A stretch of 64,000 bases of DNA from Cyanobacteria bacterium UBA2855 (GTDB lineage Bacteria > Cyanobacteriota > Vampirovibrionia > Gastranaerophilales > Gastranaerophilaceae). The first letter of the stretch is position 1. Each line of letters begins with the position of its first letter. This document shows, piece after piece, positions 27,764 to 36,007 of this stretch. The stretch spans positions 1 to 64,000 of the forward strand of contig DEFJ01000024.1 in the NCBI GenBank assembly GCA_002350725.1, in the 5' to 3' direction. The position numbers and the translations under genes are program-made. The notes beneath the pieces are model-generated. The model ran no database searches and was not told where the DNA came from. It saw nothing but the letters and a program-made list of their open reading frames with translations.

Positions 27764-27966
27764 CTTCTTTTCCTCATTTAATTTATAATGTATATTACAC
27801 TTTTATGTGACAATTATAAACCGTTGAATATTTTTTTGCAAGAAATTTACAATATAAAAAATATTTTGTTAAGAAACTTTACTAATATTGAACAAACTGG
27901 CAAAAATTTTTTGCTTTTGGTTATAATATGTGCAGATAAGTTTTCTTAAAATATAAGGTCTTTATT

Positions 27967-28758
27967 ATGAAAATTGATAGTGTACAAAGGAATAATTATA
28001 ATCCGAATTTTGGACATTCTTTCAGGGTAAGTATCTGCCTAAAAAGCGAAAACGGACTGGAAGACGTATTTGTCAATCCATATAAAGACAGTAAGCTTTA
28101 TAAAACGTTAAATTCCAAAATTGTCGGCTGGCTTAATGAAAAATATCTTGAGCAGCTGCGTAACGTCACAGGAATTACAAGAAAAGTTCAAAAACGCAAG
28201 CCGCAAAGCGATATTCATGAAAAGCTGGCGGAAGAATTACAAAAAATTGATAGTGACTATGCAAAATTAGGAATAGTTAGATCGGTATACAGAAGGAATA
28301 AGTTAGGATATATATTAACAGGACCCGATGTGCCAATTGCAGAGAATATAAAAGGGATTAAGCAAATAGGGATTGCAAAAGCCGACCCTACATGGAACAG
28401 CCTTGACGCACATGAAAGCTACATTAAAGCTCTTTGCAAAGCCGTAAAAAATAATATACTTGATTACGTTTCATCACATAACGTTCTTTTACGTTCAAAA
28501 AATGATAAAGAAATAATGCTTAAAACAATATTTAAAAAAATCGGAGAAAATAAAACGGGTTCACCGATATATGAACTGGAAAGTTATGAATTTCACGAAA
28601 ACAAAACCTCTCCGATACTAAAACCGGTAAATGCTATGTATAAAGGATTTAAAGAGGGATTATCAGTTGCCGACGAAATAAAACGTACTATAAAATACAA
28701 AGTACAACAAATGACAAGACATAATACCAAACAGCCTCAACCAACACTTGTTATTTAA
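27967..28758 (+). CDS. Hypothetical protein, 263 residues
   Basis: Not recognised. The N-terminus reads MKIDSVQRNNYNPNFGHSF, a short Asn-rich segment followed by N-F-G, similar in style to the N-termini of the proteins at 28778-30199 and 49703-51193. The rest is basic, with no membrane segment; helices around 40-110 and 150-190 and a C-terminal Lys/Gln-rich tail are likely. TATAAT at 27922-27927 and AAGG before the ATG support expression. Convergent with the next gene. Confidence 0.5.
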   Translation: MKIDSVQRNNYNPNFGHSFRVSICLKSENGLEDVFVNPYKDSKLYKTLNSKIVGWLNEKYLEQLRNVTGITRKVQKRKPQSDIHEKLAEELQKIDSDYAKLGIVRSVYRRNKLGYILTGPDVPIAENIKGIKQIGIAKADPTWNSLDAHESYIKALCKAVKNNILDYVSSHNVLLRSKNDKEIMLKTIFKKIGENKTGSPIYELESYEFHENKTSPILKPVNAMYKGFKEGLSVADEIKRTIKYKVQQMTRHNTKQPQPTLVI

Positions 28759-28777
28759 TTATCATTGTTTCAATTAA

Positions 28778-30199
28778 CTAATATTTGCTCTTTTCCAGCA
28801 TTATTCCGAGCTGCTCACATATTTTACCAATGTCGACAGTCTTTTTATTTGCTTGTAACTCTAAATCTAGTATTTCTTGTGCCTTTTCAAATTTTTCAGG
28901 ATGAATTTTAAATTCTTTCAACATACCTATTATTGCATCGTCAAAATTACCGGAATATAGCTTTCCATCTTTCATATAACACACTATGTTTGAATCTTTT
29001 TTAGCAGCACAATCAATAAGTTTGTCTATAAATTCAATATTTTTAGAATTTGTATTTTTAAGAACTTTACCCATTTTATCCCAATTACCAAATAACATTT
29101 TTGTGCCTTTAAAAAATCCGTCTTCATATTGCGCCGAAAGTATTTTGTCCACAATAGGTAAATTTTCTTCCGTTACATTTGGGATAATATGTTTTATTAT
29201 CTCTTTGCCTTTTGCTTTTTTAACAGAATCAAGTCCATGCAGTTTTTTATACAATGATAAATCCGTATCTTTAATTTGGCTGAGCAGCGAGGTGATATCT
29301 GACGGTGCATACAAATACTCGCCGGTTCCGTCAGCCTTTTTTACATCCAAGAACAATTTGGCACTTTCAGGATTTTTAAATTCTTTAATTTTTTCTACAA
29401 GCATATTCATATCATTAAATTCAAGTTCTGTTAATCCCGAATTTTGTCTTGTAGACATAACTAATTTATAGTATTCAACGTTATCCTTATTTATTTTTTC
29501 CAAACATCTGATTAATTTACCATTGTTATCAATCTCTGCTTTTTGAATAAGCTGTTCTGCTAAAACCTTATTATCAGCATTTATACTGCGCAATACCGGA
29601 ATTATTTCTCCGGCATTCCATGTTCGTTCATAACCGCCAATTGCGGATTTTTCAGATTTTTTTGCCAATTGAGCCAAATATTCAATATTATCTTTTGTAG
29701 CCGTTTTTAATAATTCGGTCATATCTTTAAGTGAAAAACGTTTTACATAAGCTATATCTCCGTCACTGAATACTATTGAACGGTCATATTTCATTTTTGA
29801 TAATTGTTTTAGGATTACAAAATTTTCATCACTTAATTCGTTGTTAATAGTAATAATCCCGTTTCTATCATTAAACAATTCACCATTAGGGTCAGTACGC
29901 TTGATAAAATTAAATAATTCGTCACGAATTTCACCGCGTTTCACACCTGACGCGAGTTTTTGAAAATATTTTTCGTAAACTTTTACTCCGCCAAATGTTG
30001 CACCTCCAACGACCGCAGCCGCCGCTGCCAACATGCCGGCAACATTTAGCCAACATTTCTTCTTCGGCTTTTTATTATTTGTTGAAATCTCAACGCTGTC
30101 CGCAGGATAATCAGCACCTCTAAAAGCAATCACCGGAGTGCTGTTTTGCGAGTGCGAAACTATATTATTCGTATTTTGAATATTTGTAACTTTTTCCAT
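28778..30199 (-). CDS. Hypothetical membrane-anchored protein, mostly helical
   Basis: From the ATG at 30199 (a GTG six bases upstream is also in frame) about 473 residues. The N-terminus is Asn/Ser-rich and includes VIAFRGADYPADSVEIS. Residues about 53-72 (VAGMLAAAAAVVGGATFGGV) form one membrane helix preceded by a Lys-rich KKPKKK stretch, so the long C-terminal part may lie outside the cytoplasm or be membrane-tethered. That part consists of repeated Leu/Lys/Asn helical segments and may be a solenoid. It is divergent from the ABC1-type kinase gene, 145 bases away, with which it may share regulation. Confidence 0.5.
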   Translation of the reverse strand: MEKVTNIQNTNNIVSHSQNSTPVIAFRGADYPADSVEISTNNKKPKKKCWLNVAGMLAAAAAVVGGATFGGVKVYEKYFQKLASGVKRGEIRDELFNFIKRTDPNGELFNDRNGIITINNELSDENFVILKQLSKMKYDRSIVFSDGDIAYVKRFSLKDMTELLKTATKDNIEYLAQLAKKSEKSAIGGYERTWNAGEIIPVLRSINADNKVLAEQLIQKAEIDNNGKLIRCLEKINKDNVEYYKLVMSTRQNSGLTELEFNDMNMLVEKIKEFKNPESAKLFLDVKKADGTGEYLYAPSDITSLLSQIKDTDLSLYKKLHGLDSVKKAKGKEIIKHIIPNVTEENLPIVDKILSAQYEDGFFKGTKMLFGNWDKMGKVLKNTNSKNIEFIDKLIDCAAKKDSNIVCYMKDGKLYSGNFDDAIIGMLKEFKIHPEKFEKAQEILDLELQANKKTVDIGKICEQLGIMLEKSKY

Positions 30200-30344
30200 G
30201 AACACTGACCTATATTTAGATTAAAATTCAAAGTTTATAAAAATTGCGTATTATTTTTATTTATATTTAATAAATCTTAAAATAAGAATTTTTCATGGGC
30301 AATTTTTCCAATTCCATAATTTTATAAACAATATAGGGGAAAAT

Positions 30345-32906
30345 ATGTCCGAAAAAATTTCAGATATAAAAATTCTAAATAATAAAACAGATATTGAAAC
30401 AGATAAGCGTAGAAAGCATAAATCTGCTTCATATACCCCTTCCGTGAATTTAGACGAAGAGATTAAAGATTTATACATTTCATCCAAAAAGCAACGAGGG
30501 TTCGTTGCACATCTATATGACTTTTTAGGCAAGACATTTTCATTAGGGATATCCGATAAAAAGGTACTAAAAAAACTTGAGAAATTTGAAAATGGAAAAA
30601 TATCAAAAGAGGACACAAAAGCATACATTGAGCGTTATCGAAATGCAAACGCAAACTCATCCGAAATCACAATTGATACTCTTGCGACATTATCAGCAAT
30701 GGGCATCGGATTTTTCACAAAAAGGGCAAAGACACTGACAAAAGTCTTTACTCCTAAATATCAATCTGCTGCAACGGCAATCAGCGCAGCAGCCGCAATT
30801 ATAACAGGTATCGCCGTTAAATCAGGTCTAAAAAGCATTGATAATCTTGGAAAAGATAAAGAAATACGAAAAAATGAACACAACGCAAAAACAAATATCG
30901 TGTCAGGCTCTTTAGACGGGGTATCGGGTATACTATCAGCAGCAAGTCCGATGTTAATACCTGCCGGTATTGCGCTTAACGCTTTTGCAAGATACGTTAC
31001 GGACAAAAAAGATGATGAAACCCTTCCGTCAATCGGCGACTTTTTAGAAAAACAAAAAGATACTGTCGGAATTGGTTTATTGGGTGTTGCCGGAGTTACT
31101 GCAGCAGCAGCTAAAGGGCATTTGAATATATCAAAAATAAGCGAAGCAATTAAAAATGCAAAGCTTAACAAAACTCACGTTATAAATTACCGTCCGCCGG
31201 CAGGTCAGTTGACAGAATTCCAACAACTGGCTCGTGATATCGGATATGACTTAAGCGTTGTTCTCAACGGCGAAAAATTTGACCCGTCAGGAATTGCAAA
31301 ACTTGATGAAGACTTTCTGAAAATTTTATTGGAAAAAGGTCAAAACGGAAATATTGAAGGTAAACTCCGAAAAATAGAACAGGAAAATATTTTCTTACCA
31401 AAATATTTGCAAACAGTAATTGACATTCCTGATGATAAACAATTGAAATTAATAAAACAAATTGACGAATTAATTGTTGCACATACTGAGCGTAAAGCCG
31501 CAGGATTTTGGGGTAACGGCAGAAAAGGAGATTTTTCTTTCAAAAATCACGGAATAGACGAATCCCTTGATAAACTTGATGAAAAAGGCATGGATATAAA
31601 CGGTTTTAAAGATTTGCAAGAAATCATTAAGCGTATCAAAAGTAAATGCCCGACTTCCAGAACCATTAATCAAGCTCAAGAAATGGTTGACAAGGAATAT
31701 GCAGGGCAATATAAAATTACAAAACTGCTGGGCGTTGGTTCCATCGCAGAATCTTACCTTGCAAAAGATAAAAATGGCAAAGAAGTAGTTATAAAACTGG
31801 TAAAACAACATTTCTTAGATACGGATAAAATTGCGGCTGACAAAGCAAAAGTTATGCAAAAAGTCGAAGAACGTGCAAAACCTGACTACTCTTGGTTCAC
31901 TTCAAAACAAACTATTCATTCTAACGAAAGAAAAGAATATGACATAAATCAATTAAACAATATGTACAAAGTTTGGGGTAACGAGATTAATCTCTCGGAA
32001 GAAGCATTATCTGCTGCTCAAATCGGAGAACAAGCTTCAAAATTCAGCCCTGTCGGTGTAATTGATTCTAAAGCATCAATATTTATCATGGAAAAAGCCA
32101 AAGGTATACAATTGGATAGTGACAAATTTGTTGAAGAATGGAAAAAAGCTAATCTGACAGAACAGGATTTCAAAAACTTTGTTGAAAATTATGTACAAGT
32201 ATATTGTGAACAACTGTTCTCCCTACCGAAAAAAGGTATGAAAGTTGTACAATCCGACCCTCACGGCGGTAATATTCTCGTCGATATTTCTCAAATAAAA
32301 AATCTTAAATCAGGTTCAAAACCAATTACTATAATTGACTATGGTAATACGACCAAAACCGAACAAACTCAAGCTATAAAAAATCTGTTTAATCACATAG
32401 ATTACCTGATAGGAAATACTGATATGATAGCAGAAGCAATGCTTGAGGGTGCAAAATTCGGCAAAAACGACCCTAAAGCTATAAAGAAGGAACTTTCAAA
32501 AGCATTAAAATATGAAATATACAACCCTGATACAAAAATAGATGTAGATAATCCGGTAAAAATATTCTCAACAGTTAACAGTTTTTGTTTGAATTTTATG
32601 CAAAAGAAAAATATTATTCCGAACGCCTCTCATATTAACCAAATGAAGGCAGAAGAAACATATATTATATCAAATCTCGGATGCTTGAAAAACGTTGCAG
32701 ATGCCTGTGGTTATGATATCGGAAAAGCTATAGACCGTGATGTAATAATAAAACAGCTTGTTAACGAAATGGCATCCGCAACTCAAGATGCGACTCAAAT
32801 TGCACCTAAGTTAACCGCACAGGAAATTATGAAACGGTATAATTTCTTTGCTAATAACTCGGAAGATGCCCTCAGTTGTCTTGGTATTAATTTCAATATT
32901 GTATAG
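30345..32906 (+). CDS. Large ABC1/UbiB-type atypical kinase
   Basis: An 853-residue protein. The C-terminal half is an ABC1/ADCK fold: the Ala-rich nucleotide loop GVGSIAESYLAK, Lys484 in VVIKLVK, catalytic VQSDPHGGNILV (D638) and metal-binding IIDYGN (D665). UbiB-family proteins act as small-molecule or lipid kinases/ATPases in quinone and prenyl-lipid metabolism. Residues 1 to about 440 are extra: hydrophobic or Ala-rich segments near 105-170 and 185-220, then a helical region. This is far longer than UbiB (about 540) and has no N-terminal KxGQ motif that I can find, so the substrate is open. It lies divergent from a membrane-anchored hypothetical gene. Confidence 0.7.
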   Translation: MSEKISDIKILNNKTDIETDKRRKHKSASYTPSVNLDEEIKDLYISSKKQRGFVAHLYDFLGKTFSLGISDKKVLKKLEKFENGKISKEDTKAYIERYRNANANSSEITIDTLATLSAMGIGFFTKRAKTLTKVFTPKYQSAATAISAAAAIITGIAVKSGLKSIDNLGKDKEIRKNEHNAKTNIVSGSLDGVSGILSAASPMLIPAGIALNAFARYVTDKKDDETLPSIGDFLEKQKDTVGIGLLGVAGVTAAAAKGHLNISKISEAIKNAKLNKTHVINYRPPAGQLTEFQQLARDIGYDLSVVLNGEKFDPSGIAKLDEDFLKILLEKGQNGNIEGKLRKIEQENIFLPKYLQTVIDIPDDKQLKLIKQIDELIVAHTERKAAGFWGNGRKGDFSFKNHGIDESLDKLDEKGMDINGFKDLQEIIKRIKSKCPTSRTINQAQEMVDKEYAGQYKITKLLGVGSIAESYLAKDKNGKEVVIKLVKQHFLDTDKIAADKAKVMQKVEERAKPDYSWFTSKQTIHSNERKEYDINQLNNMYKVWGNEINLSEEALSAAQIGEQASKFSPVGVIDSKASIFIMEKAKGIQLDSDKFVEEWKKANLTEQDFKNFVENYVQVYCEQLFSLPKKGMKVVQSDPHGGNILVDISQIKNLKSGSKPITIIDYGNTTKTEQTQAIKNLFNHIDYLIGNTDMIAEAMLEGAKFGKNDPKAIKKELSKALKYEIYNPDTKIDVDNPVKIFSTVNSFCLNFMQKKNIIPNASHINQMKAEETYIISNLGCLKNVADACGYDIGKAIDRDVIIKQLVNEMASATQDATQIAPKLTAQEIMKRYNFFANNSEDALSCLGINFNIV

Positions 32907-32920
32907 TAATACGTGCTAAG

Positions 32921-33688
32921 TTATTTTTCGGAAGCAACAACATTTACCCCGTAACCAAATGTCGCAAAATCATACTTAATCGGATCATCAGGATTGAATT
33001 TTTTAAGATTTTCCGTTAATTCTATAACAGCTTTAAAATCATTAGAATTTCGTTTTAGCAAACCCATTTCTCTGGAAACTCTTGCTACATGCACATCCAG
33101 CGGAATAAGCAGCTCTGATTGGGGTATAAAATCCCAAATTCCAAAATCTACAGGCGGCTTTCTTACCATCCATCTTAAAAACATATTCATTCTTTTCATT
33201 GCCCCGCCATTATCAGGATTAGGAATCATAAAGTAAAAACCCTGTTTAGCATTGTTTCCTACTTTAGAATAAAAATAATCAGTTATAATTTTAAAAAATT
33301 TTATATCCGTCAGCGTACCGGTTTGTTTGTATGCATAACTAAAAAGCGCCGAAAGTCCGCCATCCTGAGCATACAAAATATTCATAATTTTAAAAATCTC
33401 ATTAAAATCCTCAGGCTTTCCAAAACGATAGTTAAAATCTCTAATCATCCCCTCTTCATAATTTAGTACAAAATTTAGAGGTTTGTTATTGGCAATATTA
33501 AAAAGCTGTTCAAGTTTTTTTATAAAGACTTTTCTTGAACCATATGCAATTAAAGAAGATATAAATCCTGAGATTTCAATATCTGCTTTATCTTTAAACT
33601 TGTGCGGAAATTGAATAGGATCAGAAGATATAAATTCAGGTTTTTCATATTTTTCAGCTAATTTATCAATTTCAATTTTGGTAATCAT
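32921..33688 (-). CDS. TIGR02757/DUF2400 family protein
   Basis: A 255-residue protein. The conserved core NMFLRWMVRKPPVDFGIWD, then LIPLDVHVARVSREMGLL, the E-L-T-x-x-L-x-x-F-x-P-x-D-P block and KYDFATFGYGV identify the family. The fold is related to HhH-GPD DNA glycosylases, but no biochemical function is established as far as I know. Convergent with the kinase gene, with 14 bases between. Confidence 0.85.
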   Translation of the reverse strand: MITKIEIDKLAEKYEKPEFISSDPIQFPHKFKDKADIEISGFISSLIAYGSRKVFIKKLEQLFNIANNKPLNFVLNYEEGMIRDFNYRFGKPEDFNEIFKIMNILYAQDGGLSALFSYAYKQTGTLTDIKFFKIITDYFYSKVGNNAKQGFYFMIPNPDNGGAMKRMNMFLRWMVRKPPVDFGIWDFIPQSELLIPLDVHVARVSREMGLLKRNSNDFKAVIELTENLKKFNPDDPIKYDFATFGYGVNVVASEK

Positions 33689-34038
33689 ACCTGAAATTAT
33701 ACACTATTATTGGAATTTTTTACAAAACTTAATATGAAATCAATTACATGTAAAACCATGTGCCACGCATGATTTCATGGTTTAAATCAGCTAAAACCAT
33801 GACAGAGAGCATGATTTAACATGTATTATAATGCCTATAGACCTTACAGTTAGTGCTTTTACAGATACTTTACAAATGTTAACAAACACATGTACAGCTA
33901 TTGAAAAATTTTAAACCTTTACATATCATAAAAATATGAACAGGGCATGGTGCTCAAGGGGGATAGGTTTCAGGCAGAATTTTCTGCGTGATGTCTTATG
34001 CAATGAGAGTGAACTTTAATAACTTGGAGATTGGATAA
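33689..34038 (+). promoter_or_regulatory. Long regulatory leader with duplicated imperfect palindromes
   Basis: A 350-base gap without a gene. AAAACCATG-N7-CATGATTT at 33752-33775 recurs as AAAACCATG-N8-CATGATTT at 33793-33817, and both lie just upstream of TATAAT (33827-33832), which has no good -35. This is the layout of an activator- or repressor-controlled promoter. Downstream, around 33947-34016, GC-richer bases can form hairpins (GCAGA/TCTGC; GGGCAT/ATGTCT), so the roughly 200-base leader of the next gene may be structured. Confidence 0.45.
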
Positions 34039-34272
34039 TTGTTTAGAAGTAGGGATATGGGCAGAGCAGTTGCAGTAAGAAGATGGACAGCTACTGCGTT
34101 AGATTGTTATAAAAGAGGTTGCAACTGTGAAGGTTGCTATTATAAAGATTTCTTTAGTGAATCTTCTCAAAAATGTCAAATGAAAGCATCTGTATTGGAG
34201 CTAGTTAGAGTAATAGGAACTCCAAACGTAGAATTACAACAATTTTTGACAGAAGAAGAGGAAGAAGCTTAA
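34039..34272 (+). CDS. Small Cys-rich protein, unknown function
   Basis: A 77-residue protein with five Cys in a row of motifs (DCYKRGCNCEGCYY and later KCQMKAS), suggesting a metal site, and a strongly acidic tail (EEEEEA). The N-terminus is Arg-rich (GRAVAVRRW). The start is TTG at 34039, with GGAGA eight bases before it; an internal ATG at 34057 is the alternative. It resembles a small DNA- or RNA-binding regulator, but I do not recognise the family. The unusually long and ordered upstream region suggests tight control. The hpf gene follows 164 bases later from its own promoter. Confidence 0.55.
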   Translation: MFRSRDMGRAVAVRRWTATALDCYKRGCNCEGCYYKDFFSESSQKCQMKASVLELVRVIGTPNVELQQFLTEEEEEA

Positions 34273-34395
34273 GTTTTTGTTTTGGTATAAAAATTTAAGA
34301 GGATATTTGTGCGTACATGCATGAGTATTCGCTTAATTTGTTTTGAATATTTTAATACACCATATAATTTACCCCTTTAAAAAAATAAATAGTTA

Positions 34396-34404
34396 TGTTA
34401 TACT
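34396..34404 (+). promoter_or_regulatory. Extended -10 promoter of hpf
   Basis: TGTTATACT (hexamer 34399-34404) with TTTAAA at 34376-34381 as a -35 at 17-base spacing. The ATG of hpf is 32 bases downstream behind CGGAGG. Confidence 0.55.
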
Positions 34405-34436
34405 GTATAGGCAGTATTTTAAACACGGAGGTATAA

Positions 34437-34796
34437 ATGCACATTCACGTTAACGGTAGAAACATTGAAATTACTGATGCTATTAAAGCTTACGTAAAAG
34501 AAAAAATCGGTAAAGTAGCAAACCACTATGATCAAATTCAGGCAATTGACGTTGTTTTGTCTGTTATCAAAAACCCGTCAGCATCCGGAAAGCATGTTGC
34601 AGAAGTAAGCTGCAAAATGAATACAGGTGTTGTAAGATGTGAAGAAGCTGCTGAATCTATGTACGCAAGTATTGATTTACTTGCAGATAAGTTGAGCAGA
34701 CAGGTTAACAAATTCAAAAACAAATCTTTGGGTTCTGACAAAACATCAATCAGAACAGACGTAGCCGAAGAGGAAGTTTCTGCGGTAGAAGAATAA
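34437..34796 (+). CDS. hpf: Ribosome hibernation promoting factor, short form
   Basis: A 119-residue protein with the S30AE fold: MHIHVNGRNIEITDAIKAYVKEKI, the HYDQIQAIDVVLSV strand and YASIDLLADKLSRQVNKFKNK. It binds the 30S decoding centre in stationary or starved cells. The C-terminal dimerisation domain of long HPF (about 60 residues) is absent; instead there is an acidic tail of about 20 residues. A consensus CGGAGG precedes the ATG. The next gene starts immediately after the stop codon. Confidence 0.92.
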   Translation: MHIHVNGRNIEITDAIKAYVKEKIGKVANHYDQIQAIDVVLSVIKNPSASGKHVAEVSCKMNTGVVRCEEAAESMYASIDLLADKLSRQVNKFKNKSLGSDKTSIRTDVAEEEVSAVEE

Positions 34797-35582
34797 ATGA
34801 TTAACGGGAAGAAAGTTATCGTAATAATGCCGGCATATAATGCGGCAAAGACCTTAAGACAGACTTATGACGAAATATATAAAGATTTTGTTGACGAAGT
34901 TATTCTTGTAGATGACAACTCTCAAGACGAAACAAGAGAAATAGCAAAAGAATTAGGTATTAAAACCATAGTTCATAAGCAAAATAAAGGGTACGGCGGT
35001 AACCAAAAATCCTGTTATAAAGCGGCATTGAAATCCGGGGCAGACATTGTTGTAATGCTGCATCCGGATTATCAATATACACCAAAATTAATTCCGGCAA
35101 TAGTATCTATGATGGCATTTGAGGAATATGATGCGGTTTTAGCATCAAGAATGCTTGGAAATTCTGCATTAAAGGGTGGTATGCCATTATACAAATTTTG
35201 GGCAAACAAGTTTTTAACTGCATTTGAGAATATTTTCACATCACAAAAATTATCCGAATATCACACCGGATTTAGAGGATTTACTTCAAATGTTTTAAAA
35301 GAATTACCACTTGCAAGTTGCAACGATGATTTTATTTTTGATAATGAAATAATTGCTCTAATGTTTTATAACGATTACAATATAGGAGAAATATCTTGCC
35401 CAACAAAATATTTTAAGGAAGCATCATCAATAAACTTTTTCCGTTCTTGCAAGTATGGTTTTGGAGTTTTATGGGTAAGCATATTATACAGATTAGCAAA
35501 AATGGGATTACGATTTGGAATTTTCAAATCAAATGCAAAAAAATTAGATTTTAATTCTGATATAGAATACTATTTCAAATAA
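34797..35582 (+). CDS. Glycosyltransferase family 2 (dolichyl/polyprenyl-phosphate sugar synthase-like)
   Basis: A 261-residue GT-A enzyme. VIMPAYNAAKTLRQT and EVILVDDNSQDETREIA are the nucleotide-sugar motifs, with MLHPDYQYTP in place of the DAD/DxD metal motif. Relatives transfer a sugar from a nucleotide donor to polyprenyl phosphate. No membrane helices, unlike GtrB. The gene starts one base after the hpf stop (TAAATG), so it is probably co-translated with hpf; no reason for the pairing is obvious. Confidence 0.8.
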   Translation: MINGKKVIVIMPAYNAAKTLRQTYDEIYKDFVDEVILVDDNSQDETREIAKELGIKTIVHKQNKGYGGNQKSCYKAALKSGADIVVMLHPDYQYTPKLIPAIVSMMAFEEYDAVLASRMLGNSALKGGMPLYKFWANKFLTAFENIFTSQKLSEYHTGFRGFTSNVLKELPLASCNDDFIFDNEIIALMFYNDYNIGEISCPTKYFKEASSINFFRSCKYGFGVLWVSILYRLAKMGLRFGIFKSNAKKLDFNSDIEYYFK

Positions 35583-36007
35583 TATTTGTATTCTTCTGAT
35601 AATGTTTTTTATTTACTTATGACATTTTTTCGTTTAGCCTCGCTACCGTTTTCTTCGAAAACACGCTCGGCGTATCAAGCGCCGTGCGTTGTTTTAGCAC
35701 GGTATAAAGATTTTTTATTTTGCATAAGCAAAATAAAAAACGGTGCGCAGCACAATTGCTTTTCAAGCAATTATTTCAATGCCAAAGGCATTGATGTAAA
35801 ACAGCTTGTTTCCTTTTCTTTGATTCGTTTCTTTTCCTTTGCACAGCAACAAAGGAAAAGAAATGAACAATTACACATAAAAAACACTATCAGTAGTTAG
35901 TGTTGTGTTTTTTATGGTAAAAATTTGTTTACATTGTTTTTATGAGATTTTTGTTTTTGCTAAAATATTTTGTAGATTTTAAATACGTAAACCCGAAAGG
36001 AAACTAA
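35583..36007. repeat. Array of eight consecutive hairpins, probable dispersed repeat
   Basis: A 425-base gap. From 35648 to 35863 almost every base belongs to one of eight back-to-back palindromes: GTTTT/AAAAC (35648-35662), CGGCG/CGCCG (35668-35684), CGTGC/GCACG (35683-35701), a 13-bp perfect stem (35711-35740), GTGC/GCAC (35743-35753), AATTGCTT/AAGCAATT (35754-35772), CAATGCC/GGCATTG (35777-35793) and a 14-bp perfect stem (35828-35863), with a small AAACA/TGTTT stem at 35799-35811. A 104-codon frame runs through it but has no coding character. A terminator and the symporter promoter follow. Confidence 0.6.
35878..35912 (+). terminator. Intrinsic terminator
   Basis: An A-run, then AACACTA pairing with TAGTGTT across a short loop, then a run of T (GTGTTTTTT). 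It lies after the hairpin array and before the symporter gene, so it ends transcription from the hpf-GT2 unit or from the repeat itself. Confidence 0.75.

Noticed and set aside
35586..35900. A 104-codon open frame through the hairpin array.
   Set aside because: The sequence is a chain of palindromes, codon use is unlike nearby genes, and there is no ribosome binding site; better explained as a repeat.
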